Assembly (NCBI GenBank): GCA_002434245.1
Contig: DJJR01000071.1
Location: forward strand, 1-64,000
Source of the DNA: Pelosinus fermentans
GTDB lineage: Bacteria; Bacillota; Negativicutes; DSM-13327
Reading direction: 5' to 3'
Length of the DNA: 64,000 nucleotides
The notes under the pieces are model-generated. The model did no database searches, was not told the origin of the DNA, and saw only the letters and a program-made list of their open reading frames with translations. Position 1 is the stretch's first letter. Each line of letters starts with the position of its first letter. A program made the position numbers and the translations under genes. Shown here in pieces: positions 28,117 through 37,875 of this stretch.

Positions 28117-29832
28117 TTAGGCCATGAACATTTTGATATCATCTTCGGGATTGCTGATCCCGCCGATGCCAAATTGCTCTACAAGCACCTTAACTACATT
28201 CGGTGAAAGGAAGCCTGGCAGCGTCGGTCCGAGATGAATATTTTTCACACCAAGATATAACAGCGCCAGGAGTACGATAACGGCCTTTTGCTCATACCAG
28301 GCGATATTGTACGATATCGGCAATTTATTAACATCATCCAGGCCAAAAACCTCTTTAAGTTTCAGGGCTATAATTGCTAGCGAGTAGGAGTCATTGCATT
28401 GACCAGCATCCAATACGCGGGGAATGCCGCCAATGTCACCCAAAGGAAGCTTATTGTATCGGTATTTGGCGCAGCCCGCCGTCAGTATGACAGTATCTTT
28501 AGGCAATGTTTCAGCAAATTCAGCATAGTAATCTCTGCTCTTCATGCGGCCATCGCAGCCAGCCATAACAAAGAAACGTTTGATGGCGCCGCTTTTCACT
28601 GCATCCACAACCTTATCAGCCAGAGCTAATACCTGGTTGTGAGCGAAACCGCCGATTATCTCCCCTTGTTCCAGTTCCTTGGGCGGTGGGCATTTCTTAG
28701 CGTGAGCGATAAGAGCCGTAAAGTCCTTCGGTTTTCCATTTTTCCGCTCACCGATTTCTTTTAAGCCTTCAAAACCGACTACACCCGTCACATACACGCG
28801 GTTTTTATAACTGGCTTTCGGCGGCACCAAACAATTCGTAGTCATCAGGATGGGTCCGTTAAAGGTTTCAAATTCTTTATCCTGCAACCACCAGGCATTG
28901 CCGTAGTTACCAGCAAAATTGGTATATTTCTTAAAGGCTGGATAGTAATGCGCCGGCAGCATCTCGCCATGGGTATATACATCAACACCTGTCCCTTGGG
29001 TTTGTTCCAATAGCTCTTCCAGATCTTTTAAATCATGGCCGCTGATAAGAATACCAGGGTTGTTTCTCACACCAATATTGACTTTAGTAATCTCCGGGTT
29101 GCCATAGGTGCTGGTATTGGCTTTATCCAATAAGGCCATAACATCAACACCGTATTTGCCGCATTCCATCACCAAAGCAACCAATTCATCAGCACTTAGC
29201 TTATCGTTAGTAGTGGCGACTAGCGCTTTTTGCATAAAGGCAAAAATAGCATCCTCCATATAGCCTAATGTATAGGCATGCTCAGCATAGGCAGCCATTC
29301 CTTTTACTCCATAGGTAAGCAGCTCGCGTAATGAACGGACATCTTCGTTTTCGGTTGCCAAAATTCCGACTGTGGCAGCCTTTTTTTCAAATTCTAAAGC
29401 ATTTTCAGCAAACCACAGGGTACTGTCATGAGAAGCCTCTGCTGCTCCATCAGCTGTGAACCAGTCAGTCAATTTCCGCCAGATAGATTTCGTACTGTCA
29501 TTTGCAGCTTCTACTTTTACACCAGCTTTTACTAAAGCAGCTTTCACGTTATCTCTCACGATAAGTGCTTGTTTAATGAGCACGACAAAGTACTCTTTAT
29601 CAAAGTTAGCATTGGTAATGGTAGCAAACAAGCCCTCCATTATAAACTTATCGGCTTCCGGTGTCGCAATTTTAGCCTGACGAGCCTCGAGTGCATAGAC
29701 CGAAATTCCTTTTAGTGTGTACATGAGCAGGTCTTGGAGATTAGATACATCAGCCGTTTTTCCACAGACACCGCGCATGGTGCAGCCAGTACCTTTGGCT
29801 GTCTCCTGACATTGATAACAAAACATCGACAT
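28117..29832 (-). CDS. hcp: Hybrid-cluster protein (hydroxylamine reductase)
   Basis: A 571-aa iron-sulfur protein of nitrosative and oxidative stress defence; it reduces hydroxylamine in vitro and nitric oxide in current models. The N-terminal cluster cysteines C5, C8, C17 and C23 (CYQCQE...GCTMRGVC) are intact and the hybrid-cluster ligands are recognisable in [27 protein letters not shown] and DAGQCNDSY. Cytosolic, transcribed alone. GGGGGA lies 7 bases before the ATG. A TGTGA-N6-TCACA site upstream suggests control by a CRP/FNR-family regulator such as HcpR. Confidence 0.95.
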   Translation of the reverse strand: MSMFCYQCQETAKGTGCTMRGVCGKTADVSNLQDLLMYTLKGISVYALEARQAKIATPEADKFIMEGLFATITNANFDKEYFVVLIKQALIVRDNVKAALVKAGVKVEAANDSTKSIWRKLTDWFTADGAAEASHDSTLWFAENALEFEKKAATVGILATENEDVRSLRELLTYGVKGMAAYAEHAYTLGYMEDAIFAFMQKALVATTNDKLSADELVALVMECGKYGVDVMALLDKANTSTYGNPEITKVNIGVRNNPGILISGHDLKDLEELLEQTQGTGVDVYTHGEMLPAHYYPAFKKYTNFAGNYGNAWWLQDKEFETFNGPILMTTNCLVPPKASYKNRVYVTGVVGFEGLKEIGERKNGKPKDFTALIAHAKKCPPPKELEQGEIIGGFAHNQVLALADKVVDAVKSGAIKRFFVMAGCDGRMKSRDYYAEFAETLPKDTVILTAGCAKYRYNKLPLGDIGGIPRVLDAGQCNDSYSLAIIALKLKEVFGLDDVNKLPISYNIAWYEQKAVIVLLALLYLGVKNIHLGPTLPGFLSPNVVKVLVEQFGIGGISNPEDDIKMFMA

Positions 29833-29881
29833 ATATTTATCCCCCTTATGTTGTGAAACACTATTTAAATCTTCTGATTTT

Positions 29882-29924
29882 ATTGTATCGAAAACTATAG
29901 CGCTTGACTGTGAGCAAAATCACA
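29882..29924 (-). promoter_or_regulatory. CRP/HcpR-type operator with hcp promoter
   Basis: TGTGA-GCAAAA-TCACA (29909-29924) matches the palindrome bound by CRP and by clostridial HcpR. A TACAAT -10 element lies on the minus strand at 29887-29882. With a start about 7 bases further, the palindrome is centred near -41.5, the classical activating position. Confidence 0.65.
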
Positions 29925-29988
29925 TAAAGGGGAAACAAATCAATTTATGAAGCATCTTTCTAAGATTGCATTTTGTCGTCTGACCATC

Positions 29989-30027
29989 AAAAACAAGCCC
30001 GCAGTTACCTGCAAGGCTTGTTTTTTT
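29989..30027 (-). terminator. Terminator of the FGGY kinase
   Basis: AACAAGCC pairs with GGCTTGTT around an inner GCAG/CTGC helix, with A and T runs on both sides. It begins 17 bases after the kinase stop and may also act on plus-strand transcripts. Confidence 0.75.
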
Positions 30028-30043
30028 AGTCTTTGCTAGCGAC

Positions 30044-31558
30044 TTAGTGACCTAATTTATTCAATAAATCTTTTTGCTTCTGGGACTGCTGCTTGTAGAT
30101 TTCGGAATTTTTGCTGTCTGGACTATATGTATGGGTTATTTTCAAATTCCTGGTGAGCAGCTCTTTCAATTCTCCGTCTGCACCCGCTGCATAGGCCGCA
30201 ATGATAGAATTTGTCAGCACTGCACCGCCGGAAATCTCCAAGGTGATCGCCTCGCTGTCCATAACATCGGCTTTAATCTGGTTCCAAAGCCCATCGCAAC
30301 TGCCGCCTTCGGTAATGGTGATTCTGTTGATCTGGATGCCGGCCTGTCGGTAGGTGTCGGTGATTTCCCGGTAGTCATAGGCAATGGCCTCAAGCACGGC
30401 TCGCCATAAGACAAATTGATCTGTATCTAGTGTCATGTTCAGGAAACATCCTTTTACATTTGAATATTCATCATACCCACCGGTCAAGTACGGCAAAAAG
30501 AGCACATCATTGCAGCCTGGGGCGACTTTGGCAGCGCCTTGGCTCAACGTTTCATAATAACTGTCATCATCGTTTTGCTGGCAAATACTGTCCTTGAACC
30601 AGCGCAGTGCCAGCCCGCCGGTCCGGACAAAGCCCCAATAAAAATATGTATTTTCCAATGTGCCGCTATTAAAGATCAGGCCGCTGCCTTTACGGCTTAG
30701 TTCTGGAATGATCCCTGTGGTCGAGACACAGAACATCGCACAGGTACCAGCAACATCTACGGCCTTATTGGCTTCAAAGACCCCGCTGCCCAGCATAGAC
30801 TGCATCGTATCACCGGCTCCGGCACAGATAGGGATCCCCGCCGGACAGCCCGTTTGTGCCGCTGCTTCAGCCGATAAAGTACCGATGATATCCCACGGTT
30901 TTACGATCTTCGGCATATAGCTTTTATCGATTCCCAATATAGTTAACTGTTCATCGGACCATTCTTTTTCATATACTTTGTAACCTAATCCCCAACCCGA
31001 CATTGTCCCCCAGTCAATAAAAGCATTGCTGCTCTTTAAGCCAGCGAGATTAAGCAGAATATACGGTGTATTGTGAACAAATTTCTTGCCCCTAGTCTGA
31101 AATTCTTTATTATTGGCCAACAGCCAGCGGGCATGCATGGCCGGAAACATGCAGAGTGGCTCGGCATTCCCCGTCTCTTTGCCCCAGATGTCAAGATCAA
31201 GGTCTTTCAGTGCTGCCGCATCACTCTGCGTTCGTGAATCCAAATAATTGATGTAGGGTGTGATTGCCTTGCCGTTCTCATCGATACCGACAATCCCACA
31301 AATAATTCCATCGCCCATAATGGCCTTAATCAACCCAAGATCAATCCCCTGTTCTTTTAACTGTGTCATGCACTGTTTTATGCCCAGTTTGGTCAATGCA
31401 AGATATTCATCCGCATCCATCTCAACCCAGCCGGGATGGGGATAGGTCAACGTCGTTTGATTAGACACTTTTATTACGCATTCCATATTTTCATTGTATA
31501 CCGTCACTTTTACACTTTGCGTTCCTGCATCAAAACTGAGATAATATTTTTCCGCCAT
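30044..31558 (-). CDS. FGGY-family carbohydrate kinase (xylulokinase-like)
   Basis: The 504-aa kinase has the two-lobed actin-like FGGY layout: FDAGTQSVKVTVYN near the N-terminus (phosphate-1 loop with catalytic-lobe Asp/Thr), GAGDTMQSMLGSG in the middle (catalytic Asp), LPYLTGG, and the FGGY-family ITEGGSCDGLWNQIKADVM near the C-terminus. Likely substrate is a ketopentose or polyol; sequence alone does not decide between xylulose and other sugars. Transcribed alone, with AGGAGG upstream and a strong terminator. Confidence 0.88.
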   Translation of the reverse strand: MAEKYYLSFDAGTQSVKVTVYNENMECVIKVSNQTTLTYPHPGWVEMDADEYLALTKLGIKQCMTQLKEQGIDLGLIKAIMGDGIICGIVGIDENGKAITPYINYLDSRTQSDAAALKDLDLDIWGKETGNAEPLCMFPAMHARWLLANNKEFQTRGKKFVHNTPYILLNLAGLKSSNAFIDWGTMSGWGLGYKVYEKEWSDEQLTILGIDKSYMPKIVKPWDIIGTLSAEAAAQTGCPAGIPICAGAGDTMQSMLGSGVFEANKAVDVAGTCAMFCVSTTGIIPELSRKGSGLIFNSGTLENTYFYWGFVRTGGLALRWFKDSICQQNDDDSYYETLSQGAAKVAPGCNDVLFLPYLTGGYDEYSNVKGCFLNMTLDTDQFVLWRAVLEAIAYDYREITDTYRQAGIQINRITITEGGSCDGLWNQIKADVMDSEAITLEISGGAVLTNSIIAAYAAGADGELKELLTRNLKITHTYSPDSKNSEIYKQQSQKQKDLLNKLGH

Positions 31559-31764
31559 TTGCTGCGCCTCCTGTTTTATCTAGCCATATCTTTAAAATTT
31601 TCACCTAGTGTCATTGCACTTCCGTTTTATCATTTAGAATACAAATAAAATTTAACTTAACTGTTTATATTCGCTATATCAGGATAAAGTCCTGGAAAAT
31701 ATTTGACTATTCTGCGAAATCTGCTTCCAATTTCCTTAAAAATTTCATTTTAAGACCCTGTTTG

Positions 31765-31802
31765 AGCAATAAAATAACCTGTAAGAGATTCCCTCCCACA
31801 GG
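31765..31802 (-). terminator. Terminator of the ECF S-component gene
   Basis: CCTGT pairs with ACAGG, extended by GGGAG/CTCTT with wobble pairs, followed on the minus strand by TTATTTTATT. It lies about 55 bases after the stop codon. Confidence 0.6.
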
Positions 31803-31853
31803 CTATCCTTATGATTTGCACTAATGATCATTAGCCAACTATCCCTACAGGGG

Positions 31854-32387
31854 TCATTTGCGACTTTCTGCCCAGGAATAAACAGGCACATGCTTTCTCA
31901 ACTTCGCCACGATAGGCAAAACGACAACTGACGCCAAGCCAATCTGAACGAGATTACCAGGAATCGATGCCATCGGTACCAGCCAATTGCCGTAAATAAT
32001 CCCTTCGGCACCATAATAACCAACCACCTTAATAAGACAAGCCGCCACCAAGGCCAGGACATAAGCCGTCAGGTTCCGGCGCTTCTCGCAGATAGCGCCG
32101 ACCGTATACCCCATGAGACCAACAATGACCAGCGTAAAGGGAGCCCATAAAAACCAACCGCCCACCACATCAAAAAGAGCCATGCCGATTCCACCCGCCA
32201 AAGCGCCAAAGCGGCGTCCGCAAAGAATGGCAATAATGAAGAGAGGCACATTCCCCAAATGAATTAATCCGCCATTGGCGGCAATGGGAAGACGAACATT
32301 TACAAATGCCGTACAAATAAAAACGAGGGCAATGCCCAATGCTGCATAAACCAGTTGTTTTGTGTGACTGAAGGATTGTTGTTCCAT
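31854..32387 (-). CDS. ECF transporter S-component
   Basis: The protein has about 177 aa and six hydrophobic helices. The N-terminal helix with ALGIALVFICTAF and the later GGLIHLGNVPLFIIAIL resemble vitamin-binding S-components of energy-coupling-factor importers. The substrate is not identifiable and no riboswitch is evident upstream. The shared EcfA/EcfT motor must lie elsewhere. I choose the internal ATG at 32387 because AGGA lies 8 bases upstream; the ATG at 32420 has no ribosome site. Confidence 0.78.
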   Translation of the reverse strand: MEQQSFSHTKQLVYAALGIALVFICTAFVNVRLPIAANGGLIHLGNVPLFIIAILCGRRFGALAGGIGMALFDVVGGWFLWAPFTLVIVGLMGYTVGAICEKRRNLTAYVLALVAACLIKVVGYYGAEGIIYGNWLVPMASIPGNLVQIGLASVVVLPIVAKLRKHVPVYSWAESRK

Positions 32388-32655
32388 ACCGGCTGTCCTA
32401 CCTTTCTTAGCTTCTAACATATTGACTGCACAAGCCTTATTGTTTATAATATCGATTTTTCAGGATTGAAAATACCAATTAACATAAATTTAAAAATATC
32501 AGTTCAAGGTGACATGGATAATTGTATTATTAGATATCATACGCTTCCATTTTTGATAATATATCATAGGAATTATTTTGATGTCAACTCCCATAGTAAT
32601 AAATATTGTTAAATCTCCGTATAACTACAGCTGCAAAAATCATTAATACCTCTTT

Positions 32656-33420
32656 TTATTCTATTAGCCAGCCACCATCTACATATATTACCTGACCAGT
32701 GATGTATGCAGATGCATCTGATGCCAATAATATAGCAGTTCCTGTTAAATCCTTCGGCAATCCCATGCGTTTTAGAGGTATATTTTCAATCATTGCTTCT
32801 ACCTTCCTGGGGTCACTAAATAGTTGTTTCGTCATATCCGTTTCATAATAGCCTGGTCCAATTGCATTTACATTAATTCCATATTCAGCCCATTCATTCG
32901 CTAATGCCTTTGTCATTTGTACAATACCAGCTTTGGCTGAGCAATAAGCTACCATACCTTTAAATCCTAAAACACTAGTTAATGATGCAATATTTATAAT
33001 CTTTCCTTTGATTTTTTCATCAATCATATACTTACCTACTACTTGATTCATAAAAAAAACATATTTTAATTGGATATCCATTACGTTATCCCAATCATTT
33101 TGTGTAAAATCTAAAGCTTTTTTCCTAATATTAATTCCGGCACTATTTACTAAAATATCTATGCTGCCTTTCATTTTTACTACTTCATTCACAAACTGTT
33201 GTATTGCTTCTATCGACGTTATATCTACAGAAATACCAGTAACATCTGCATTCACTTTAGTCCTTATATCTGCAGCTGCTTTATCTAATTCTAATTGATT
33301 TCTACTGCCTAATACCACTGTTGCCCCTGCTTGAGCCAGCCCGATTGCAATACCTTTTCCAAGTCCTTTACTTCCGCCTATTACTACGGCAACTTTTTTC
33401 TGTAGTGAAAATAGTTCCAT
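32656..33420 (-). CDS. Short-chain dehydrogenase/reductase
   Basis: A 254-aa classical SDR (GGSKGLGKGIA loop, SAGINIRK, INIASLTS, YCSAKAG, VDGGW), most like gluconate 5-dehydrogenase/2-deoxy-gluconate dehydrogenase members. Its ATG directly abuts the stop codon of the aminotransferase gene, with AAAGGAG inside that gene's end, so translation is coupled. It may oxidise or reduce the keto or hydroxy product of the aminotransferase. Confidence 0.88.
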   Translation of the reverse strand: MELFSLQKKVAVVIGGSKGLGKGIAIGLAQAGATVVLGSRNQLELDKAAADIRTKVNADVTGISVDITSIEAIQQFVNEVVKMKGSIDILVNSAGINIRKKALDFTQNDWDNVMDIQLKYVFFMNQVVGKYMIDEKIKGKIINIASLTSVLGFKGMVAYCSAKAGIVQMTKALANEWAEYGINVNAIGPGYYETDMTKQLFSDPRKVEAMIENIPLKRMGLPKDLTGTAILLASDASAYITGQVIYVDGGWLIE

Positions 33421-34734
33421 TTACATGTCTCCTTTTATTTCAGAGAAAATCTGTTTAATTACTTGCAGGGTTTTTATTATATCTTCCTCTGTGTGCTGCG
33501 ATGAAAGATAAATTCTTCCTCTTTTAGATGTAAATCGAATTCCATATTCTCGTGCTTTTTTTACAAAGAGCTTATAACCATTACTATCAGCCTTTTCAAT
33601 ATAATCCCTGAAATCTTCTGCCGGTTCACTCATTCCAAATACAATCATGCAGATTGATCTAACTGAATGGCAAAATAATGTAATTTTATACATTTGTCCT
33701 AATTCTATTATTCCTTTTGTTAACATATTCCCTAATAACTCAAATTTTTTATAAATCTCGCCTTTTTCTAGGGTCTCTATTGTCGCTAATGAGGCTGCTA
33801 CTGCAATTGGATTTGCATTAAATGTACCAGATGCTTGTACTCCCGATTCCATAATTTCTTTTTTTCCCACAATGGCAGCAAAAGGGTATCCTGCAGCAAT
33901 TGCCTTGGCAAATACAGCAAGGTCCGGTGTAACATTATAATATTGTTGTGCCCCGCCAAGAGCTACTCGAAAACCAGTGATTACTTCATCAAAAATCAAT
34001 ACAATATTATATCGAATAGATAATGCTCTCATTCCCGCCAAATAACCAGCCCTTGGCAATATAGGTCCTGAATCACACATGACAGGCTCTGTAATTACTG
34101 CAGCAATTTCAGAAGAATATTTCTTCATAACACATTCTAAAAGTTCTAAATCATTCCAAGGAAGAATGATGATATCATCAGCAGTCTCATGCCTTTGCCC
34201 TTTGGAATGAAAAAGTCTATTAGGATGCTCTCTTACTCCAAGTTCACTTACAAGATTTGCATCAATACTTACTTTTTCCTCATCCGACCAGCCATGATAT
34301 TGTCCTTCAAATTTAATTATTTTTTTCTTACCGGTATATGCTCTTGCCAGTCGAAATGCATGCATATTGGCTTCTGTTCCTGAATTCTGATACGATACTT
34401 TTTCTGCACAAGGAATAATTTCGGTGAGTTTTTTTGATAATTTACACAAGTCAACTGTCACAGCGGATAAATGAGAACCTTTATCAAGTTGTTTGATAAC
34501 TGCTTGGTTTACTGCATCTGGACAATATCCCAACAGCATGGGTCCAAATGCTCCGATATAATCAATATATTCATTACCATCTACATCATACACTTTTGAT
34601 CCTTTGCCTTTTTCCAGACAAATAGGATACTCCTCATCAGCTGCTTTATGAAAGGAACTAGCAACACCATCCACTAAATACATTTTAGTTTCCTCAAATA
34701 ATGCTTTTGACTTTTCAGTTTTCAGCCTTTCCAT
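33421..34734 (-). CDS. Class III PLP aminotransferase (GSA-aminomutase family)
   Basis: The protein has 437 aa. PLP landmarks are QNSGTEANMHAFRLAR, YHGWSD, LIFDEVITGFRVALGG (Asp that holds the pyridine nitrogen), and the lysine in AVFAKAIAAGYPFAAI that forms the Schiff base. Besides glutamate-1-semialdehyde aminomutase this family holds beta-amino-acid and D-phenylglycine aminotransferases; no haem-biosynthesis neighbours are present, so a catabolic role is more likely. The start is the ATG at 34734, which has AAAGGA 8 bases upstream. Co-oriented with an amino-acid ABC importer and an SDR. Confidence 0.87.
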   Translation of the reverse strand: MERLKTEKSKALFEETKMYLVDGVASSFHKAADEEYPICLEKGKGSKVYDVDGNEYIDYIGAFGPMLLGYCPDAVNQAVIKQLDKGSHLSAVTVDLCKLSKKLTEIIPCAEKVSYQNSGTEANMHAFRLARAYTGKKKIIKFEGQYHGWSDEEKVSIDANLVSELGVREHPNRLFHSKGQRHETADDIIILPWNDLELLECVMKKYSSEIAAVITEPVMCDSGPILPRAGYLAGMRALSIRYNIVLIFDEVITGFRVALGGAQQYYNVTPDLAVFAKAIAAGYPFAAIVGKKEIMESGVQASGTFNANPIAVAASLATIETLEKGEIYKKFELLGNMLTKGIIELGQMYKITLFCHSVRSICMIVFGMSEPAEDFRDYIEKADSNGYKLFVKKAREYGIRFTSKRGRIYLSSQHTEEDIIKTLQVIKQIFSEIKGDM

Positions 34735-34864
34735 AACTTCATTCCTTTCTAATATCATTACAAAGTGGAGCTTTCCTTCAAAAAAGACTAGAAAACGCTC
34801 AGCGCTGGTACAGTGGTGAAGCATTATAATTGGTACGGCATAACGCTTTAGGTCCAGTGCGTAA

Positions 34865-34894
34865 CAGGAGGAAACTTTTAAAAGTTTCCTCCTG
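34865..34894. repeat. 30-base perfect palindrome upstream of the aminotransferase
   Basis: CAGGAGGAAACTTTT is followed immediately by its exact complement, with no T-run after it. It lies between the solute-binding-protein gene stop and the aminotransferase start, so it is within the presumed operon transcript. A stability hairpin, an operator or a small mobile-repeat end are all possible. Confidence 0.5.
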
Positions 34895-34941
34895 CAGTGT
34901 AGAGCGAACATTATCTTTATATCTTATCGATTTCATAATGA

Positions 34942-35832
34942 TTACTTGGTATTCGTTGTTTTTCCCTCTTCAACCGATACAAAATAATCTTGATTCAAAC
35001 CGAATTCCTGTAGAATTTTCATTAAAGTTCCATCTTTCTTCATATCATTTAATGTTTTGTTAACTTCTGCATTGAACTCCTTATCTTCAAAGCGCAAAGC
35101 AGCACCAATTTTACCTGCAGCTTCTGCATCGTATGGACTTAAGATTCTCAAATCCAAACTTGAATCTTGCTTGAGTGTATATCCCGCCACGATACCGTCT
35201 GTTACACATGCATCAATTTTCCCTGTATTAACAGCCATCATAAGTTCTGCCTGATTGCTGAATATTTTTATCTCTTTTGCTTTCCCTTCAGCAACCCATT
35301 TTTCTGCTACTTCAAGAAAAGCTGTTCCTTTCTGCCCACCGACTACTTTGTCTTTTAAATCCTCCTTTGCTTTAATACTAGAATCCTTTTTAACAACAAC
35401 TGCTTCTCCCTCTTTGTACCAAACATCGGTAAATAGAGCTTGCTCTAGCCGTGCCGGTTTAATATACATTGCATCGGTTACCATATCAACTGTACTTTTA
35501 TTCAATTCGATTAAAAGGTTTTCAAATGGTATCTGCTTCATTTCCACCTTATTGATGCCGAGCCGCTTGGCAATCTCCTTAATAATCACTGCGTCGACAC
35601 CTGAAAACTCTTTAGTACTCGCATCAAGATATGCAAAGGGAGCATCATTTGATGAACCTACTGTTAAAACTCCCTTTTCTCTTAATTTATTTAACGTTGC
35701 ACTGGCATTAGGATCTTTTTTTACCGCAGCTGATTTATCTGCCGACGTTGAAGAACCACATCCCGTCAATACCATTGATACTAAAAAAACAATAACTGCT
35801 AACAGCGTAAATCTTTTATACATTCTTCTCAC
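34942..35832 (-). CDS. Amino-acid ABC transporter solute-binding lipoprotein
   Basis: The 296-aa family 3 binding protein has a lipoprotein signal (MYKRFTLLAVIVFLVSMVLTGC, lipobox cysteine in LTGC). The mature protein opens with VLTVGSSNDAPFAYLDA and has the typical DAVIIKEIAKRLG and GGQKGTAFLEV segments. It binds a polar amino acid or derivative outside the membrane. The start is probably GTG at 35832 with GAGAGG 10 bases upstream; an ATG four codons later would be far from it. It works with the permease and ATPase genes upstream. Confidence 0.9.
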   Translation of the reverse strand: MRRMYKRFTLLAVIVFLVSMVLTGCGSSTSADKSAAVKKDPNASATLNKLREKGVLTVGSSNDAPFAYLDASTKEFSGVDAVIIKEIAKRLGINKVEMKQIPFENLLIELNKSTVDMVTDAMYIKPARLEQALFTDVWYKEGEAVVVKKDSSIKAKEDLKDKVVGGQKGTAFLEVAEKWVAEGKAKEIKIFSNQAELMMAVNTGKIDACVTDGIVAGYTLKQDSSLDLRILSPYDAEAAGKIGAALRFEDKEFNAEVNKTLNDMKKDGTLMKILQEFGLNQDYFVSVEEGKTTNTK

Positions 35833-35940
35833 GACTTATCATCCTCTCTTATTTATTAACATAATACTTATGAAATGATTCACTCTTCAGCATAGACCTT
35901 TTACTATTCTTCTCGATAATAATCACCCTTTCTTAAATTT

Positions 35941-36633
35941 CTATTTATCTTTTAATCTGTATTCGATAAATTTAACAAAATAAGACAGCGGGATACTGAT
36001 GACTAAATATGCTATCGCCAAAAAAGTATATGATTCAATCGTCAAAAAAGTTTGAGATGCAAAATTCTGCGTCCTGAGCAGCAATTCATTTACCGCAACA
36101 TATGCTAACAGAGATGTATCTTTAACCATCATAACGAGATAGTTTCCAAGGGATGGTATAATACTGCGCAATGCCTGAGGCATAACGATACGAAATAATG
36201 CCTCATATTTCCCAAACCCCAGGACTAAAGCTGCTTCTGTCTGTCCCTTGTCAATGGAAAGTATTGCTGCTCTGACTACTTCAGACATATAACAGCCATA
36301 ATTAATACCTAATCCCAATATACCTGCAGTCACTGATGCGATTTGAATATTTGTTTTAAAACCAAACATACTTGCGATCAAATTCAAAAGCAAGGGAACT
36401 ACATAATAGATATATACGAGTTGTACCAGCAGCGGTGTCCCTCGAATTAGCTCCAAATAAAGATATAAAATTCCTCTGACTATTTTAATAGTAGAGAGCC
36501 TACCTATCGCAATAATCATTCCCAAGATAGTTGCAAGCAGAAACCCCAAAACAGTGGCCTGAATAACAACACCAAATCCATGAAAGAGAGAAGGAATTAA
36601 GAGTTCCGCTGCTTTAGCAAAATGTAGTGTCAT
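35941..36633 (-). CDS. Amino-acid ABC transporter permease
   Basis: A 230-aa HisM/GlnP-type permease with about five transmembrane helices. The coupling (EAA) loop reads GQTEAALVLGFGKYEALFRIVMPQA and LRSIIPSLGNYLVMMVKDTSL follows. Gene order is ATPase, permease, binding protein, all on the minus strand with short gaps. Confidence 0.92.
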   Translation of the reverse strand: MTLHFAKAAELLIPSLFHGFGVVIQATVLGFLLATILGMIIAIGRLSTIKIVRGILYLYLELIRGTPLLVQLVYIYYVVPLLLNLIASMFGFKTNIQIASVTAGILGLGINYGCYMSEVVRAAILSIDKGQTEAALVLGFGKYEALFRIVMPQALRSIIPSLGNYLVMMVKDTSLLAYVAVNELLLRTQNFASQTFLTIESYTFLAIAYLVISIPLSYFVKFIEYRLKDK

Positions 36634-36644
36634 GTTTTCCCTCC

Positions 36645-37364
36645 TTATATGACTCTTGCCAGAAATTCTTTAGTTCTTTGATTTTCCGGATTGCTGAAAA
36701 TCTTTTCTGGTGTGCCTTCTTCTACAATATAGCCTTTATCCATGAAGATAACACGATCTGCGACTTCTCTTGCAAACCCCATCTCATGTGTAACTACAGC
36801 CATCGTCATTCCTTCGGTAGCCAATTGTTTCATAACTTCCAAAACATCTCCTACCAGCTCCGGATCAAGTGCTGAAGTCGGTTCGTCAAATAGCAGCATC
36901 TTGGGTTTCATGGCTAAAGCCCGGGCAATAGCTACACGCTGCTGCTGTCCACCAGAAAGTTTCGAAGGGTACTCGTTTGCTTTATCGGCCAATCCAACCT
37001 TCGCCAACAAATCCATAGCCAATTCCTTTGCATCTTCCTCTTTCATTTTATTGATACGCATTGGTGCATAGGTTATATTCTTCAATACATTAAACATTGG
37101 GAACAGGTTAAACTTCTGGAATACCATTCCAACCTCCCGTCTGAGTTTTTTGCAATCCAGATCAGGATCAAGAATCGCTCCCGAATAATAGATCCTCCCG
37201 CTTGTCGGTATTTCAAGAAGATTTAAACAGCGAAGGAAAGTACTTTTTCCGGAACCGGATGGACCGATAATACATACCACCTCTCCATAATCAATAAACA
37301 TACTAATACTTTTTAAAACCTCTAAATTACCAAATTTCTTTTCTAAGTTAACAAGGCGAAACAT
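36645..37364 (-). CDS. Amino-acid ABC transporter ATPase (GlnQ/HisP type)
   Basis: The 239-aa ATPase has Walker [10 protein letters not shown], a Q-loop [10 protein letters not shown], signature LSGGQQQR, Walker [15 protein letters not shown] and switch His in VVTHEMGFA. It energises the importer. It is the first gene of the transport operon; its strong AGGAGGAGG site lies just after an intrinsic terminator at 37411-37450, suggesting attenuation. Confidence 0.93.
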   Translation of the reverse strand: MFRLVNLEKKFGNLEVLKSISMFIDYGEVVCIIGPSGSGKSTFLRCLNLLEIPTSGRIYYSGAILDPDLDCKKLRREVGMVFQKFNLFPMFNVLKNITYAPMRINKMKEEDAKELAMDLLAKVGLADKANEYPSKLSGGQQQRVAIARALAMKPKMLLFDEPTSALDPELVGDVLEVMKQLATEGMTMAVVTHEMGFAREVADRVIFMDKGYIVEEGTPEKIFSNPENQRTKEFLARVI

Positions 37365-37410
37365 AGTATCCTCCTCCTAATCTTTAGTTATTTCAAACAT
37401 CCATACTTTT

Positions 37411-37450
37411 AAAAAACAAAGCAAAGAAGCTTCATCAGCGTCTTTGCTTT
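37411..37450 (-). terminator. Intrinsic terminator in the ABC operon leader (distal)
   Basis: AAAGCAAAGA (37418-37427) pairs perfectly with 37441-37450 and is followed on the minus strand by GTTTTTT. It lies only 47 bases before the start of the ATPase gene, so read-through must be allowed or regulated. Confidence 0.75.
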
Positions 37451-37645
37451 TCATACTTTCGTAATCGATCCTTATAACGGAATAATACATTAGACGTTCC
37501 CTCTCATATTGGTAATCGCTGCCCCACTTACCTTTTTAGTAAAATTGGTGTAGGTTTCGCAATTCCGCTAGTAACAGAAGTCTGCTTACGTCTTAGTAGT
37601 TTCCGTTTTTGCAGTGCCACAACCATCTTGAATTAGTCCTATGTG
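37451..37645 (-). ncRNA. Structured leader of the ABC operon, class unknown
   Basis: Between the two terminators lie about 195 bases with several local helices, such as GGTAA/TTACC around 37510-37535 and a bulged GTAA-CAGA/TCTG-TTAC helix around 37570-37590. I could not match it to T-box, lysine, glycine, SAM, cobalamin, TPP or guanidine consensus motifs. It is either an unrecognised cis-regulatory RNA or an ordinary untranslated region. Confidence 0.35.
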
Positions 37646-37696
37646 AAAATAAAAAATGCTAAATGACATAAGATACATCTATCTTATCCATTTAGC
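37646..37696 (-). terminator. Intrinsic terminator in the ABC operon leader (proximal)
   Basis: GCTAAATG pairs with CATTTAGC and an inner TAAGATA/TATCTTA helix is capped by four bases; ATTTTTTATTTT follows on the minus strand. It starts about 36 bases after the predicted transcription start. Confidence 0.8.
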
Positions 37697-37738
37697 TCCG
37701 TTGCTCAATCTATTTTTTTCATAATCAACTATGAATTC

Positions 37739-37767
37739 ATTATAGCAGAGCTGATATATGGTGTCTA
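37739..37767 (-). promoter_or_regulatory. Sigma-70/A-type promoter
   Basis: Minus-strand TAGACA (37767-37762), a 17-base spacer and TATAAT (37744-37739). Transcription would start near 37732 and meet the first terminator within about 40-90 bases. Confidence 0.7.
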
Positions 37768-37827
37768 TAGGCATTTCTAACAACGTAAACATCAAATGTA
37801 TATACAAATCACACAATAAAACAATAT

Positions 37828-37875
37828 AAAAAGTCTTATAATCCTAGTAATTGGACTTAATTTAGTAGGAATTAT
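37828..37875 (-). terminator. Probable terminator of the PucR gene
   Basis: ATAATTCCTA, overlapping the stop codon, pairs imperfectly with TAGGATTAT, followed on the minus strand by AGACTTTTTAT. Confidence 0.4.

Noticed and set aside
35255..35878. A 207-codon plus-strand frame opposite the solute-binding-protein gene
   Set aside because: Fully antisense to a clear lipoprotein gene, with no ribosome site or domain.
37451..37645. T-box, lysine, cobalamin, SAM, TPP or guanidine riboswitch
   Set aside because: None of their core motifs was found, so the leader is listed only as unclassified.
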